From an uncultured Leucothrix sp. (GTDB taxonomy: Bacteria > Pseudomonadota > Gammaproteobacteria > Thiotrichales > Thiotrichaceae): a stretch of 6,571 nucleotides of DNA. The stretch lies in assembly GCA_937923375.1 (NCBI GenBank), contig CALAJG010000180.1, positions 1 through 6,571 of the forward strand. Reading direction: 5' to 3'. How positions within the stretch are numbered: position 1 is the stretch's first letter; every line of letters starts with the position of its first letter. Under the pieces are notes generated by a model. That model saw nothing but the letters and a program-made list of their open reading frames with translations. It searched no databases and was not told the DNA's origin. Shown one piece after another: positions 1 to 5,760 of the stretch. The translations under genes were made by a program, and so were the position numbers.

Positions 1-247
1 GCCGCTGTATATGCAAATTTCACGTGGGGATTGTATTCTTCATTTGAGTGGGCATACAGGTGACTGCAATCCCGGTGCTGCTATGAGGATTAAAACTGAA
101 GGGCTGGTGGAATTTCATAAGGAGCTTCAGCAGAAAAACCCAAAGCATCTTCCTGACATTGAAAGAACGCCATGGGACACGGACGATATGTCGGTGAAAG
201 ATCCATTTGGCAATCGGTTAACGTTTTGTACTGAGGTTAGCACTTAG
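1..247 (+). CDS. VOC/glyoxalase superfamily protein, 3' part (5' end outside window)
   Basis: The frame is open from the window edge and begins PLYMQISRG, so the Met at position 11 is internal and the true start lies upstream. The visible 81 residues match the C-terminal half of a glyoxalase/bleomycin-resistance-like (vicinal oxygen chelate) protein. They contain LHLSGHTGD, then a helix with HKEL, then PW and DPFGNRLTF, which is the classic last beta strand of the fold, followed by a Glu in the position that usually binds metal. Family members bind a divalent metal and act as glyoxalases, dioxygenases or drug-binding resistance proteins. The substrate cannot be told from this half. The stop is TAG at 245-247. 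The last 14 codons, stop included, recur at 2207-2248, and a ccdA tail follows the stop immediately. Confidence 0.85.
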   Translation, partial: PLYMQISRGDCILHLSGHTGDCNPGAAMRIKTEGLVEFHKELQQKNPKHLPDIERTPWDTDDMSVKDPFGNRLTFCTEVST

Positions 248-274
248 TTCGATGATGGAATGAGAACTTTCTAA
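248..274 (+). pseudogene. ccdA 3'-end remnant (last nine codons including stop)
   Basis: Directly after the VOC stop codon, and in the same frame, the sequence reads F-D-D-G-M-R-T-F-stop. The complete ccdA gene in this window ends F-S-D-G-L-R-T-F-stop (2493-2519). At the DNA level 248-275 matches 2493-2520 at 25 of 28 positions. No ccdA body and no ccdB precede or follow it, so this is a deletion scar. The stretch is short, but it sits exactly behind a VOC end, and ccdA also follows a VOC end in the second copy. That makes chance similarity unlikely. Confidence 0.7.
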
Positions 275-320
275 TAGAATACCCAGCTGCCAAAGGGAGT
301 AAGAAAACCGAGCGTAAATC

Positions 321-329
321 TGCCATAAT
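321..329 (+). promoter_or_regulatory. possible extended -10 promoter for the DUF262 gene
   Basis: TGC followed by CATAAT resembles a sigma-70 extended -10 element (TGn plus a five-of-six match to TATAAT). I see no good -35 hexamer 16-18 nt upstream. Transcription would start near 336 and leave a short leader before the ATG at 359. This is a weak call resting on motif resemblance only. Confidence 0.25.
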
Positions 330-358
330 AGCCATGAATAAACACGTTGGATATCTGC

Positions 359-2074
359 ATGAGCGCAATGAATTTCAATACGAGTAATGAGACATTCCGA
401 AAGTTATTAGGGAATGGTATGCGCTATCGTGTTCCTCCTTTCCAGCGTGATTACTCATGGACAGACGATGAATGGGATGATCTCTGGCAAGATATCGTGG
501 CTATGTTTGATAAAGACGGTGAGCCTGCTCACTACATGGGTTATCTCGTGCTTCAATCTTCTGACGGCAAACAATTTGATATTATTGATGGTCAGCAGCG
601 CATCACCACCATTAGTGTTCTCTTACTGGCAGGATTGTCTCTTCTGCAAGATTTTGCCGATGCCGGAAAAGATACTGAAAATAACCTGAAACGACAGAGC
701 CAACTTCAGGCCAGCTATATTGGATATGTTGACCCAGTAACCTTAGTATCTCATCCTAAGCTTGAACTCAATCGGCATAATAACAATTACTACCAGACTT
801 ATTTGGTCTCTCTTGAAAAACTACCTATGCGCGGTTTGAATGCATCAGAACATCAACTGCGTAAAGCGTTTAATTGGTTTAAGGAGCAATTAAAAAATCG
901 CTTTGGCAGTACAGATGATAGTGGTACTGATTTTGCCGTATTTATTGATAGTTTGGTTGATAAATTGTTTTTTACCGTGATCACAGTGACTGATGAATTG
1001 AACGCATTTAAAGTCTTTGAGACGCTTAATGCCCGCGGAGTGCAACTATCTGCAACAGACTTACTAAAAAATTATTTATTTTCAGTCGTCAGCTCCGACA
1101 GTACCCATGAGAATGAGATTAAAGCACTAGAAGATCGCTGGGAGCGTATCGTCGGCTTATTAGGAGATGAACGTTTTTCCGAATTTCTCCGTGTATTCTG
1201 GAATAGTTACCACCGTTTAGCGCGAAAGGCGGAGTTATTTAAGGTGATTCGAAAGGAAGTGACGACACGTGAGAAAGCCTTTCAATTGTTGAGGGAGATG
1301 GATGAAGGTGCAGCGGTCTACATGGCCTTACGTGACCCTCATGATCATCAGTGGAATAAGGAAGAAAAGGCTGCGTTGGAGCAATTGCAGCTGTTTAATG
1401 TACGTCAACCGCTAGCGATGTTGATGGCCAGTTACCAGAGTTTCTTTGAGCATCAACGGGCAAGCTTTACCCGAATATTACAGGCAGTTGCCGTCATTTC
1501 ATTACGATATAACGTGATTTGCAATCTGCAAAGTAATGATCAAGAGCGCCTTTATAACGAGGTAGCGCGTGGTATTAGTGATGGTAGTTTGCCTGATCTA
1601 AAAATTGTATTGAATGCATTGAGCGCGGTGTATCCTGATGATAAGCAATTTAAAGCCAGTTTTGCTGAAAAGGAGTTACGCACATCCAATAGTCGTAACA
1701 AAAAAGTCGTGAGATACATCTTGTTCGCACTAGAAAGCCAAAGTTCTGGCGAGCATTTAGACAGTGAAAATAAGGCTTATAATCTTGAGCACATTTTGCC
1801 AGAAAACCCAGATGAAAGTTGGACACACATTGATGAAGCAAAGCAAGACCGGCTGATTTATCGCTTAGCCAATATGACGCCGATGGAAGTGGCTGCTAAT
1901 CGTAAAATTGGCAATCAAAGCTTTGAGCAAAAGTGTGAAGCTTTTGCTGGCAGTGGGTTCAAAATTACCCGAGCAATACCTGAGCATTATGAGGTTTGGG
2001 GAGAGAAAGAAATTGAAAAGCGGCAGATCCAGTTAGCCAAGCTGGCGACAAGTATTTGGCGATTGGATTTTTAA
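359..2074 (+). CDS. DUF262 and DUF1524 (HNH) domain protein, GmrSD-type nuclease
   Basis: This is a 571-residue protein. The N-terminal DUF262 (GmrS-like, ParB/sulfiredoxin-type fold) shows VPPFQRDYSW at residues 25-34 and the nucleotide-binding signature DGQQR at 77-81. The conserved block FETLNARGVQLSATDLLKNY is at 220-239. The C-terminal DUF1524 (GmrD-like HNH nuclease) shows EHILP at 477-481 with H478 as the catalytic His candidate, LANMT at 503-507 and NRKIGN at 514-519, then F522 and K525. All signature motifs are present, so the gene looks intact. Characterised relatives are type IV restriction enzymes that use nucleotide hydrolysis to cut modified phage DNA; the target here is unknown. 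The frame also allows TTG at 347 and ATG at 368. I chose ATG 359 because a weak GGA at 349-351 is suitably spaced. It lies between a ccdA scar and a CBM9-tail scar, which suggests inserted defence cargo. Confidence 0.9.
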   Translation: MSAMNFNTSNETFRKLLGNGMRYRVPPFQRDYSWTDDEWDDLWQDIVAMFDKDGEPAHYMGYLVLQSSDGKQFDIIDGQQRITTISVLLLAGLSLLQDFADAGKDTENNLKRQSQLQASYIGYVDPVTLVSHPKLELNRHNNNYYQTYLVSLEKLPMRGLNASEHQLRKAFNWFKEQLKNRFGSTDDSGTDFAVFIDSLVDKLFFTVITVTDELNAFKVFETLNARGVQLSATDLLKNYLFSVVSSDSTHENEIKALEDRWERIVGLLGDERFSEFLRVFWNSYHRLARKAELFKVIRKEVTTREKAFQLLREMDEGAAVYMALRDPHDHQWNKEEKAALEQLQLFNVRQPLAMLMASYQSFFEHQRASFTRILQAVAVISLRYNVICNLQSNDQERLYNEVARGISDGSLPDLKIVLNALSAVYPDDKQFKASFAEKELRTSNSRNKKVVRYILFALESQSSGEHLDSENKAYNLEHILPENPDESWTHIDEAKQDRLIYRLANMTPMEVAANRKIGNQSFEQKCEAFAGSGFKITRAIPEHYEVWGEKEIEKRQIQLAKLATSIWRLDF

Positions 2075-2079
2075 CTTGT

Positions 2080-2123
2080 CATTATTCAGCAATGATCACC
2101 TCAGGAAACGTTAGAAATTTTTG
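2080..2123 (-). pseudogene. remnant of the 3' end of a CBM9-domain gene
   Basis: On the reverse strand the sequence reads QKFLTFPEVIIAE followed by TAA (stop at 2082-2084). The complete CBM9 gene in this window ends with SLFGEVIIAE and TAA. Nucleotides 2080-2103 and 3233-3256 are a direct repeat with 23 of 24 positions identical. Upstream of the remnant (2124-2126) an in-frame TGA appears, so it cannot be part of a working gene. The stretch also forms a small inverted repeat (TCATT 2079-2083, AATGA 2091-2095) just behind the DUF262 stop, but no T-run follows that would make it a convincing terminator. Confidence 0.5.
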
Positions 2124-2206
2124 TCAACTCCTTAACTCTATGCATCACGCCGGAAATTTTAAAACGTTCTCAATTTACAGGCTACATCAATAATTGCCAT
2201 ATCGCC

Positions 2207-2248
2207 TTCGGCAATCGGTTAACGTTTTGTACCGAGATTAGCACTTAG
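2207..2248 (+). pseudogene. second copy of the VOC gene 3' end (14 codons including stop)
   Basis: The sequence reads FGNRLTFCTEIST and TAG. It matches 206-247 at 39 of 42 positions. Two of the three differences are silent and the third gives Val to Ile. Homology stops abruptly upstream of 2207, so the rest of this VOC copy is missing. The stop is followed after 19 nt by the ATG of a complete ccdA. This shows the arrangement that probably existed before the deletion seen at 248. Confidence 0.8.
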
Positions 2249-2267
2249 TCCAGTGCTGGAGAGATTT

Positions 2268-2519
2268 ATGCAACCTTCTTTTATTTATGACACGACTGCA
2301 CCTAAGCGCTCATCAAAGCTAAGCGTTAACGGTAGCTTGTTAACTGAGGCTCGACGATACAAACTTGATCTCTCAAAATTACTTGAACAGGCATTGGTAG
2401 ATGCGTTGACTGAGAAAAAGCGAACTGAGTGGCTAGAGAAAAACTCTGAAGCATTAGAAGCGTACAACGAAAGAGTCGATGCACGTGGTGTGTTCAGTGA
2501 TGGATTGAGAACTTTCTAA
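2268..2519 (+). CDS. ccdA: CcdA-family antitoxin, orphan
   Basis: This is an 83-residue type II antitoxin. The N-terminal ribbon-helix-helix DNA-binding domain covers about residues 16-47 (KLSVNGSLLTEARRYKLDLS and following helix). In the family it dimerises and represses its own operon. The C-terminal toxin-binding tail is complete: WLEKNSEALEAYNERV at 55-70 and FSDGLRTF at 76-83, the most conserved CcdA segment. The frame is open back to GTG at 2253, but the ATG at 2268 is preferred because GGAG at 2258-2261 is an ideal ribosome binding site six nt away. Its expected partner, the gyrase poison CcdB, is missing except for a possible few-codon stub overlapping the stop (TAATG). CcdA may still repress or neutralise a CcdB encoded elsewhere. 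Confidence 0.88.
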   Translation: MQPSFIYDTTAPKRSSKLSVNGSLLTEARRYKLDLSKLLEQALVDALTEKKRTEWLEKNSEALEAYNERVDARGVFSDGLRTF

Positions 2520-2599
2520 TGCCTAAGTTCGTGTTGAGGGTTATAACGGTGACGGCTCTAAGCCGACTTCTTTTCGCACACGTCTGTAAATGTGGCTGA
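2519..2599 (+). pseudogene. probable ccdB 5' stub
   Basis: An ATG overlaps the ccdA stop as TAATG, the usual translational coupling in ccdAB operons. The first residues, MPKFV, resemble CcdB proteins that begin MPQF/MAQF. After that the reading frame departs from CcdB (VLRVITVTALS and onward) and stops at 2597-2599 after 26 codons. It runs tail-to-tail into the 3' end of the Uma2 gene. CcdB is about 100 residues, so no toxin is made. Only about five codons support the identity; the position behind ccdA is the stronger argument. Confidence 0.4.
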
Positions 2600-3125
2600 C
2601 TGCAATCGTCAAGCCAACTGATTCAAGCTCAATCATATCCTCTGAATAATACGATTCCATGCTCCAAGCATTGCGGCGTCGAAAGATGCGAAGTAGCGGG
2701 ACATCTTGGGAAACCACCACGTACTCAAGCAGTGAGGCAAGGCTTTTGTAATTATCAAATTTTTCTTTCATGTCGATGCGCTGTGTACTGGGCGAAAGCA
2801 CCTCAACGATCAAAACAGGATTGGTTCGTGTGTATTGATCACCCTCGTTTTCACCACAGGCTGCCATGATGTCAGGGTAGTAAGAAAAGTGTTTTCCCTG
2901 AGTTTCACCGATGACTTTCATGTCGGACTGCCAAACGCGACAGGCATCAGATAAGTTATTATCAATCGCAGCAGTCAGCGAAGTACTGATCGTGTTGTGC
3001 GTTTCACTAGCGCCCGCCATTGCATAAACCTGGCCATCAACATACTCATTGCGCACATCCACGTCTCGCTCACCTGCTAGGTAGTCGTCAAAGCTTATGA
3101 ATTCATTGTGGAGTGCTTGAGCCAT
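2541..3125 (-). CDS. Uma2 family endonuclease (DUF820, PD-(D/E)XK fold)
   Basis: This 194-residue protein has the normal size for the family. The N-terminal FDDYLAGE leads to NEYVDGQVYAMAGAS at residues 26-40, the typical Uma2 opening. The PD-(D/E)XK core follows: YPDIM with D85 as the first metal ligand, LIVEVLSPST at 105-114 with E108, and a lysine at K120 or K122 before the conserved Y126. All candidate active-site residues are present. The family is best known from cyanobacteria and has a nuclease fold, but its biological role is poorly defined. The start is ATG at 3123-3125; no strong ribosome binding site is seen. A TATACT hexamer (reverse strand, 3157-3152) could be its -10. It lies 109 nt behind the CBM9 gene on the same strand, and its tail overlaps the ccdB stub. 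Confidence 0.88.
   Translation of the reverse strand: MAQALHNEFISFDDYLAGERDVDVRNEYVDGQVYAMAGASETHNTISTSLTAAIDNNLSDACRVWQSDMKVIGETQGKHFSYYPDIMAACGENEGDQYTRTNPVLIVEVLSPSTQRIDMKEKFDNYKSLASLLEYVVVSQDVPLLRIFRRRNAWSMESYYSEDMIELESVGLTIAVSHIYRRVRKEVGLEPSPL
2553..2574 (+). terminator. weak terminator-like hairpin after ccdA
   Basis: CGGCT (2553-2557) and AGCCG (2561-2565) can pair around a three-base loop, followed by ACTTCTTTT. The stem is only five pairs and the T-run is interrupted. It also lies inside the Uma2 coding sequence. It could end the ccdA transcript, but the call is tentative. Confidence 0.2.
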
Positions 3126-3232
3126 TGTCAGATCCGCTGGTTTATTAATTTAGTATAACGCTGACAATACGGGAGCGCTAGTTGACTGAAACTAGTCTAA
3201 CTATTGGCCCACTGATTACCGTTTAGTTTTAG

Positions 3233-3256
3233 CATTATTCAGCAATGATCACTTCA
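3233..3256. repeat. 24-bp direct repeat, second copy (first at 2080-2103)
   Basis: Twenty-three of 24 positions equal 2080-2103 in the same orientation. This copy is the native one because it forms the last codons and stop of the CBM9 gene. The two copies flank the VOC scar, ccdA and Uma2 segment. Confidence 0.75.
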
Positions 3257-5538
3257 CCAAATAGACTAGGATTTTTCCAAGCCTGATCGATCGCCGCATT
3301 CCATGTCATTTTGGCATCCCTAAGATTTCCATTGTCATCATCATTAACATGTACATCGAAGCCCATCTTTAAGCCGACTTGTGGTTTAACATTGATTAAT
3401 TGCCATGGGATATTCATGTCCAAACGGTAGCCTTCGTCGGTTTCAATCATCTTATGCCGAATACTATCAAGCGTCCGTTTTGGTGAGCCGCCGCTTAAAC
3501 TAACCGCTTGATCTTTCATACTGAAAAACAAATGGAAATCATCCTTACCATCAAACTTATTCTGCCGACTGCCGTCAGCATCGATATAAATTTCAATGGA
3601 ATCATCCGCCCAGACTTGATCGGAATCTTCCATTAACTGATCGTCCCAAACGTTGACGGAAAGATTGAAGTATTGATCATTCCAGTTCGCGCGCCATTCC
3701 GCTGCCAGGTCTTCAGTGCTACTGAGCGTGCCGTTTAGCAAGTTTTCTATACGCTGAGGTTTCGCTTTATCTGCGTTCAAATTTTTATCATTGCGATTTA
3801 TCATCACAGAATTCGGCTGTTTAGCGGCTGCGGCTTTGCCTGTGACTAAATGCTCTGGAAGAAACTCAGGTTTGGGCAAGCTATCGAGTTGATTCGTTTT
3901 ACAAGCTTTCCACCAGCATGGCTCATCAGCATTAAAGGTCATTAAGGCACGATATTTTGGTGTCTTTGCGTCGGGCTGATTGATGTATTCCTTAATTCCC
4001 CAGCTGCCGTGCCAAGTGGCCGGTCTAGGTGAGGAGAAGGCTACAAATAATTTTCCACCTACGTTTTTCCAACCATCCAGCAGGCGACGATAAGCTTTAG
4101 CCATACGCGGGTCACGATTGGCCGCCACTAAGTACGGTGTAGCACCTTCTGTCATTTTATGTGTTTTATGGTCTACCAGATGCTGACCACCCTCATAAGC
4201 AATCAAATTGACACCGTAGGCGCTGGCTTGCTCAGCTTGCGAACGAATGACTTTCAACAAACTATCAATAGAATAGCGATTATCAGCTGCGCCCAACACC
4301 TTAAACACCTCATCGGTATTGTTGATCAACCCAAGCTTGTCCTGATCAATATAAAAGTAGGGTGCCAGTGCCAATGCGTCTACGTATTGAAAAGCTCCTT
4401 GATAGGCCAGGATGATCTCACTCATGGCGAGGTCGGTGGTCATGCCACCCATCACCCGCACTAAGCGTGAGGTTCCGCCAAACACGCTTTCCCATTGTTT
4501 AAAGACGTGAACGCTTTGTTTAGAATAGTACTTAAAGCCGGCAAGGCGACGATCAGTATCCAATTTTTGGATAGTGCCGTTTTGTTTCATGTGCTCGGCT
4601 TGCGGGACAAACACCGCGTTCCAAGCCTCATTGGTGTACTCGACATAAACAGTCAGCTCAGGGTTTAGGTGCTGCTTAACATAGCCTGCAAAGCGCTGGA
4701 TGAAATCATCATCCGCATTGTGTGGCATGTTAAACCACGGGTTGATATTGAGTTGATTGGCTAGCTTTACCATGATTTCAATCGGCACACCGCGCTCACC
4801 TTCTGGTCCGCCCCACGTCGCTTCTTGCAAGTTAGGTCGATTCTTCCATTTGCGTAGCGGGTTGCGGGTAATGCCCGCCATGTTCATGAAACGAATGACC
4901 TTGAAGTCTTTCATAAAATTCAGATAATCTGGGTTAAAGGTAATGTCATCGTAATGATCGGCAAAAGCTTTATAGGACTTACGCTTCTTACACCGCTTAG
5001 CGCTACTGACACGTTTGAACGGATTATTTTTACAAATGCCGCCACTCATTAGCACCCGAATGTTACGCACATAGTTTTTAGGGTCGCTTTTCATAATGAA
5101 GAGCGTGGCAGTAATCACTCCACCGGGCTTGGGTTCCAGACGAATTAGATCCCGGCCGCGTAAACGTTTGATGAGTTTGGCACTGCCTCCATAGCGTAAT
5201 TGTCCCTTACCCTCATAGCGCACCGTGTAAGTGCCTTTTGGTAAGGCGCCAGCGGGAATATTGTTCAGGAAGCGCGTACCAACTTGCCCGCCATTAAGCC
5301 TGCGAGGCCAACCGTTTTTATCGTAGTCAATTTTGCCTTTGGTTAGCCAGGGCCGTGCTGATTCAAACGGCATCGCAAAGCGAAACAAATCAACAAAGGG
5401 CAGGCTGGAGTCTACCTCAATAGCTTCATTGGTATTGATGCCGAGGGGTGAGGTTTGATTAGCTAGAGCGGGAGTAACACCTGCTGCGAACAACAATAAT
5501 TGTAAGCTCGCGATGGCTATCTGAACGATTTTTTTCAT
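3235..5538 (-). CDS. secreted clan GH-A-like glycoside hydrolase with C-terminal CBM9
   Basis: This is a 767-residue exported protein. Residues 1-26 are a signal peptide: MKK, a hydrophobic core, and a cleavage site after PALA. Residues of about 30-165 form a beta-rich N-terminal region. About 195-535 look like a TIM barrel of the clan GH-A type. VYVEYTNEAWN at 297-307 gives N303-E304, the Asn-Glu typical of the acid/base after strand 4. LIAYEGGQHL at 445-454 gives E449 as the likely nucleophile. The HGSWG segment at 510-514 fits strand 8. A linker at about 560-595 leads to a CBM9/DOMON-like sugar-binding domain at about 596-767 (SIEIYIDADG, then YRLDMNIPW, ending LFGEVIIAE). The only four cysteines (169, 183, 541, 546) could form two disulfides. 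The substrate is probably a beta-glucan or xylan-like polysaccharide, which is inference. ATG 5536-5538 has a TTAGG-type ribosome binding site seven nt upstream. Confidence 0.85.
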   Translation of the reverse strand: MKKIVQIAIASLQLLLFAAGVTPALANQTSPLGINTNEAIEVDSSLPFVDLFRFAMPFESARPWLTKGKIDYDKNGWPRRLNGGQVGTRFLNNIPAGALPKGTYTVRYEGKGQLRYGGSAKLIKRLRGRDLIRLEPKPGGVITATLFIMKSDPKNYVRNIRVLMSGGICKNNPFKRVSSAKRCKKRKSYKAFADHYDDITFNPDYLNFMKDFKVIRFMNMAGITRNPLRKWKNRPNLQEATWGGPEGERGVPIEIMVKLANQLNINPWFNMPHNADDDFIQRFAGYVKQHLNPELTVYVEYTNEAWNAVFVPQAEHMKQNGTIQKLDTDRRLAGFKYYSKQSVHVFKQWESVFGGTSRLVRVMGGMTTDLAMSEIILAYQGAFQYVDALALAPYFYIDQDKLGLINNTDEVFKVLGAADNRYSIDSLLKVIRSQAEQASAYGVNLIAYEGGQHLVDHKTHKMTEGATPYLVAANRDPRMAKAYRRLLDGWKNVGGKLFVAFSSPRPATWHGSWGIKEYINQPDAKTPKYRALMTFNADEPCWWKACKTNQLDSLPKPEFLPEHLVTGKAAAAKQPNSVMINRNDKNLNADKAKPQRIENLLNGTLSSTEDLAAEWRANWNDQYFNLSVNVWDDQLMEDSDQVWADDSIEIYIDADGSRQNKFDGKDDFHLFFSMKDQAVSLSGGSPKRTLDSIRHKMIETDEGYRLDMNIPWQLINVKPQVGLKMGFDVHVNDDDNGNLRDAKMTWNAAIDQAWKNPSLFGEVIIAE

Positions 5539-5649
5539 GACACTGCCTAATTGTTAGGATTATTTGGCTGTAGGGATTGAGTACCCTCAGTTTCTTGTTA
5601 CCCCAAGTTTTGGCATAACAACAGCATAGACTTAAGATACAAACAAGAC

Positions 5650-5663
5650 ACGTTAATTAACGT
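5650..5663. promoter_or_regulatory. perfect 14-bp palindrome ACGTTAATTAACGT, candidate operator
   Basis: Two ACGTTAA half-sites face each other with no spacer. The site lies 30 nt upstream of the proposed SOUL -35 and inside the divergent control region, where a dimeric regulator could act on either gene. The same half-site recurs at 6437-6446 and 6486-6492. No regulator is encoded in the window. Confidence 0.4.
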
Positions 5664-5692
5664 TAGGGTTGCGGGTAAACCTTCACGTTCAT

Positions 5693-5720
5693 TTCACACC
5701 GTCAATGTAAGACTTTTAAT
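5693..5720 (+). promoter_or_regulatory. candidate sigma-70 promoter of the SOUL gene
   Basis: TTCACA (5693-5698) and TTTAAT (5715-5720) each match the -35 and -10 consensus at five of six positions, with a 16-nt spacer. Transcription would start near 5727 and give a leader of about 34 nt. Confidence 0.4.
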
Positions 5721-5760
5721 TAGTGAAACACTTTGTTCACATTTATTAGGCATCGCGAAT

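Larger units (their letters stand above)
5539..5760. other. divergent intergenic region between the CBM9 gene and the SOUL gene
   Basis: This 222-nt AT-rich stretch must hold both divergent promoters. A usable sigma-70 promoter is visible towards the SOUL gene and a 14-bp palindrome lies in the middle. I found no convincing -35/-10 pair for the reverse-strand CBM9 gene and no small gene. Confidence 0.7.

Noticed and set aside
334..387. Short upstream reading frame starting at ATG 334 (17 codons) that overlaps the start of the DUF262 gene
   Set aside because: No ribosome binding site, no recognisable sequence, and too short to separate from chance.
2127..2206. Possible integron attC site or other cassette boundary, because VOC and ccdA genes are frequent integron cassettes
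   Set aside because: I could not find the paired RYYYAAC and GTTRRRY core sites with a palindromic body here or at 275-358. The region reads as plain AT-rich sequence.
2253..2267. GTG start for CcdA that would add five residues
   Set aside because: The ATG at 2268 has a strong GGAG six nt upstream and gives the usual CcdA length. The GTG has no ribosome binding site.
3178..3195. CTAGTT-GACTGA-AACTAG inverted repeat behind the CBM9 gene
   Set aside because: It is a six-pair AT-rich stem with no T-run on either strand, so it is not a supportable terminator.
1..3256. Insertion sequence or transposon explaining the scars
   Set aside because: There is no transposase, no terminal inverted repeats and no clean target-site duplication. 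The repeats are pieces of genes in consistent order, which fits recombination better.
4159..4464. 101-residue forward frame opposite the CBM9 gene
   Set aside because: It lies wholly within a well-supported reverse-strand coding region and shows no motif, so it is a shadow frame.
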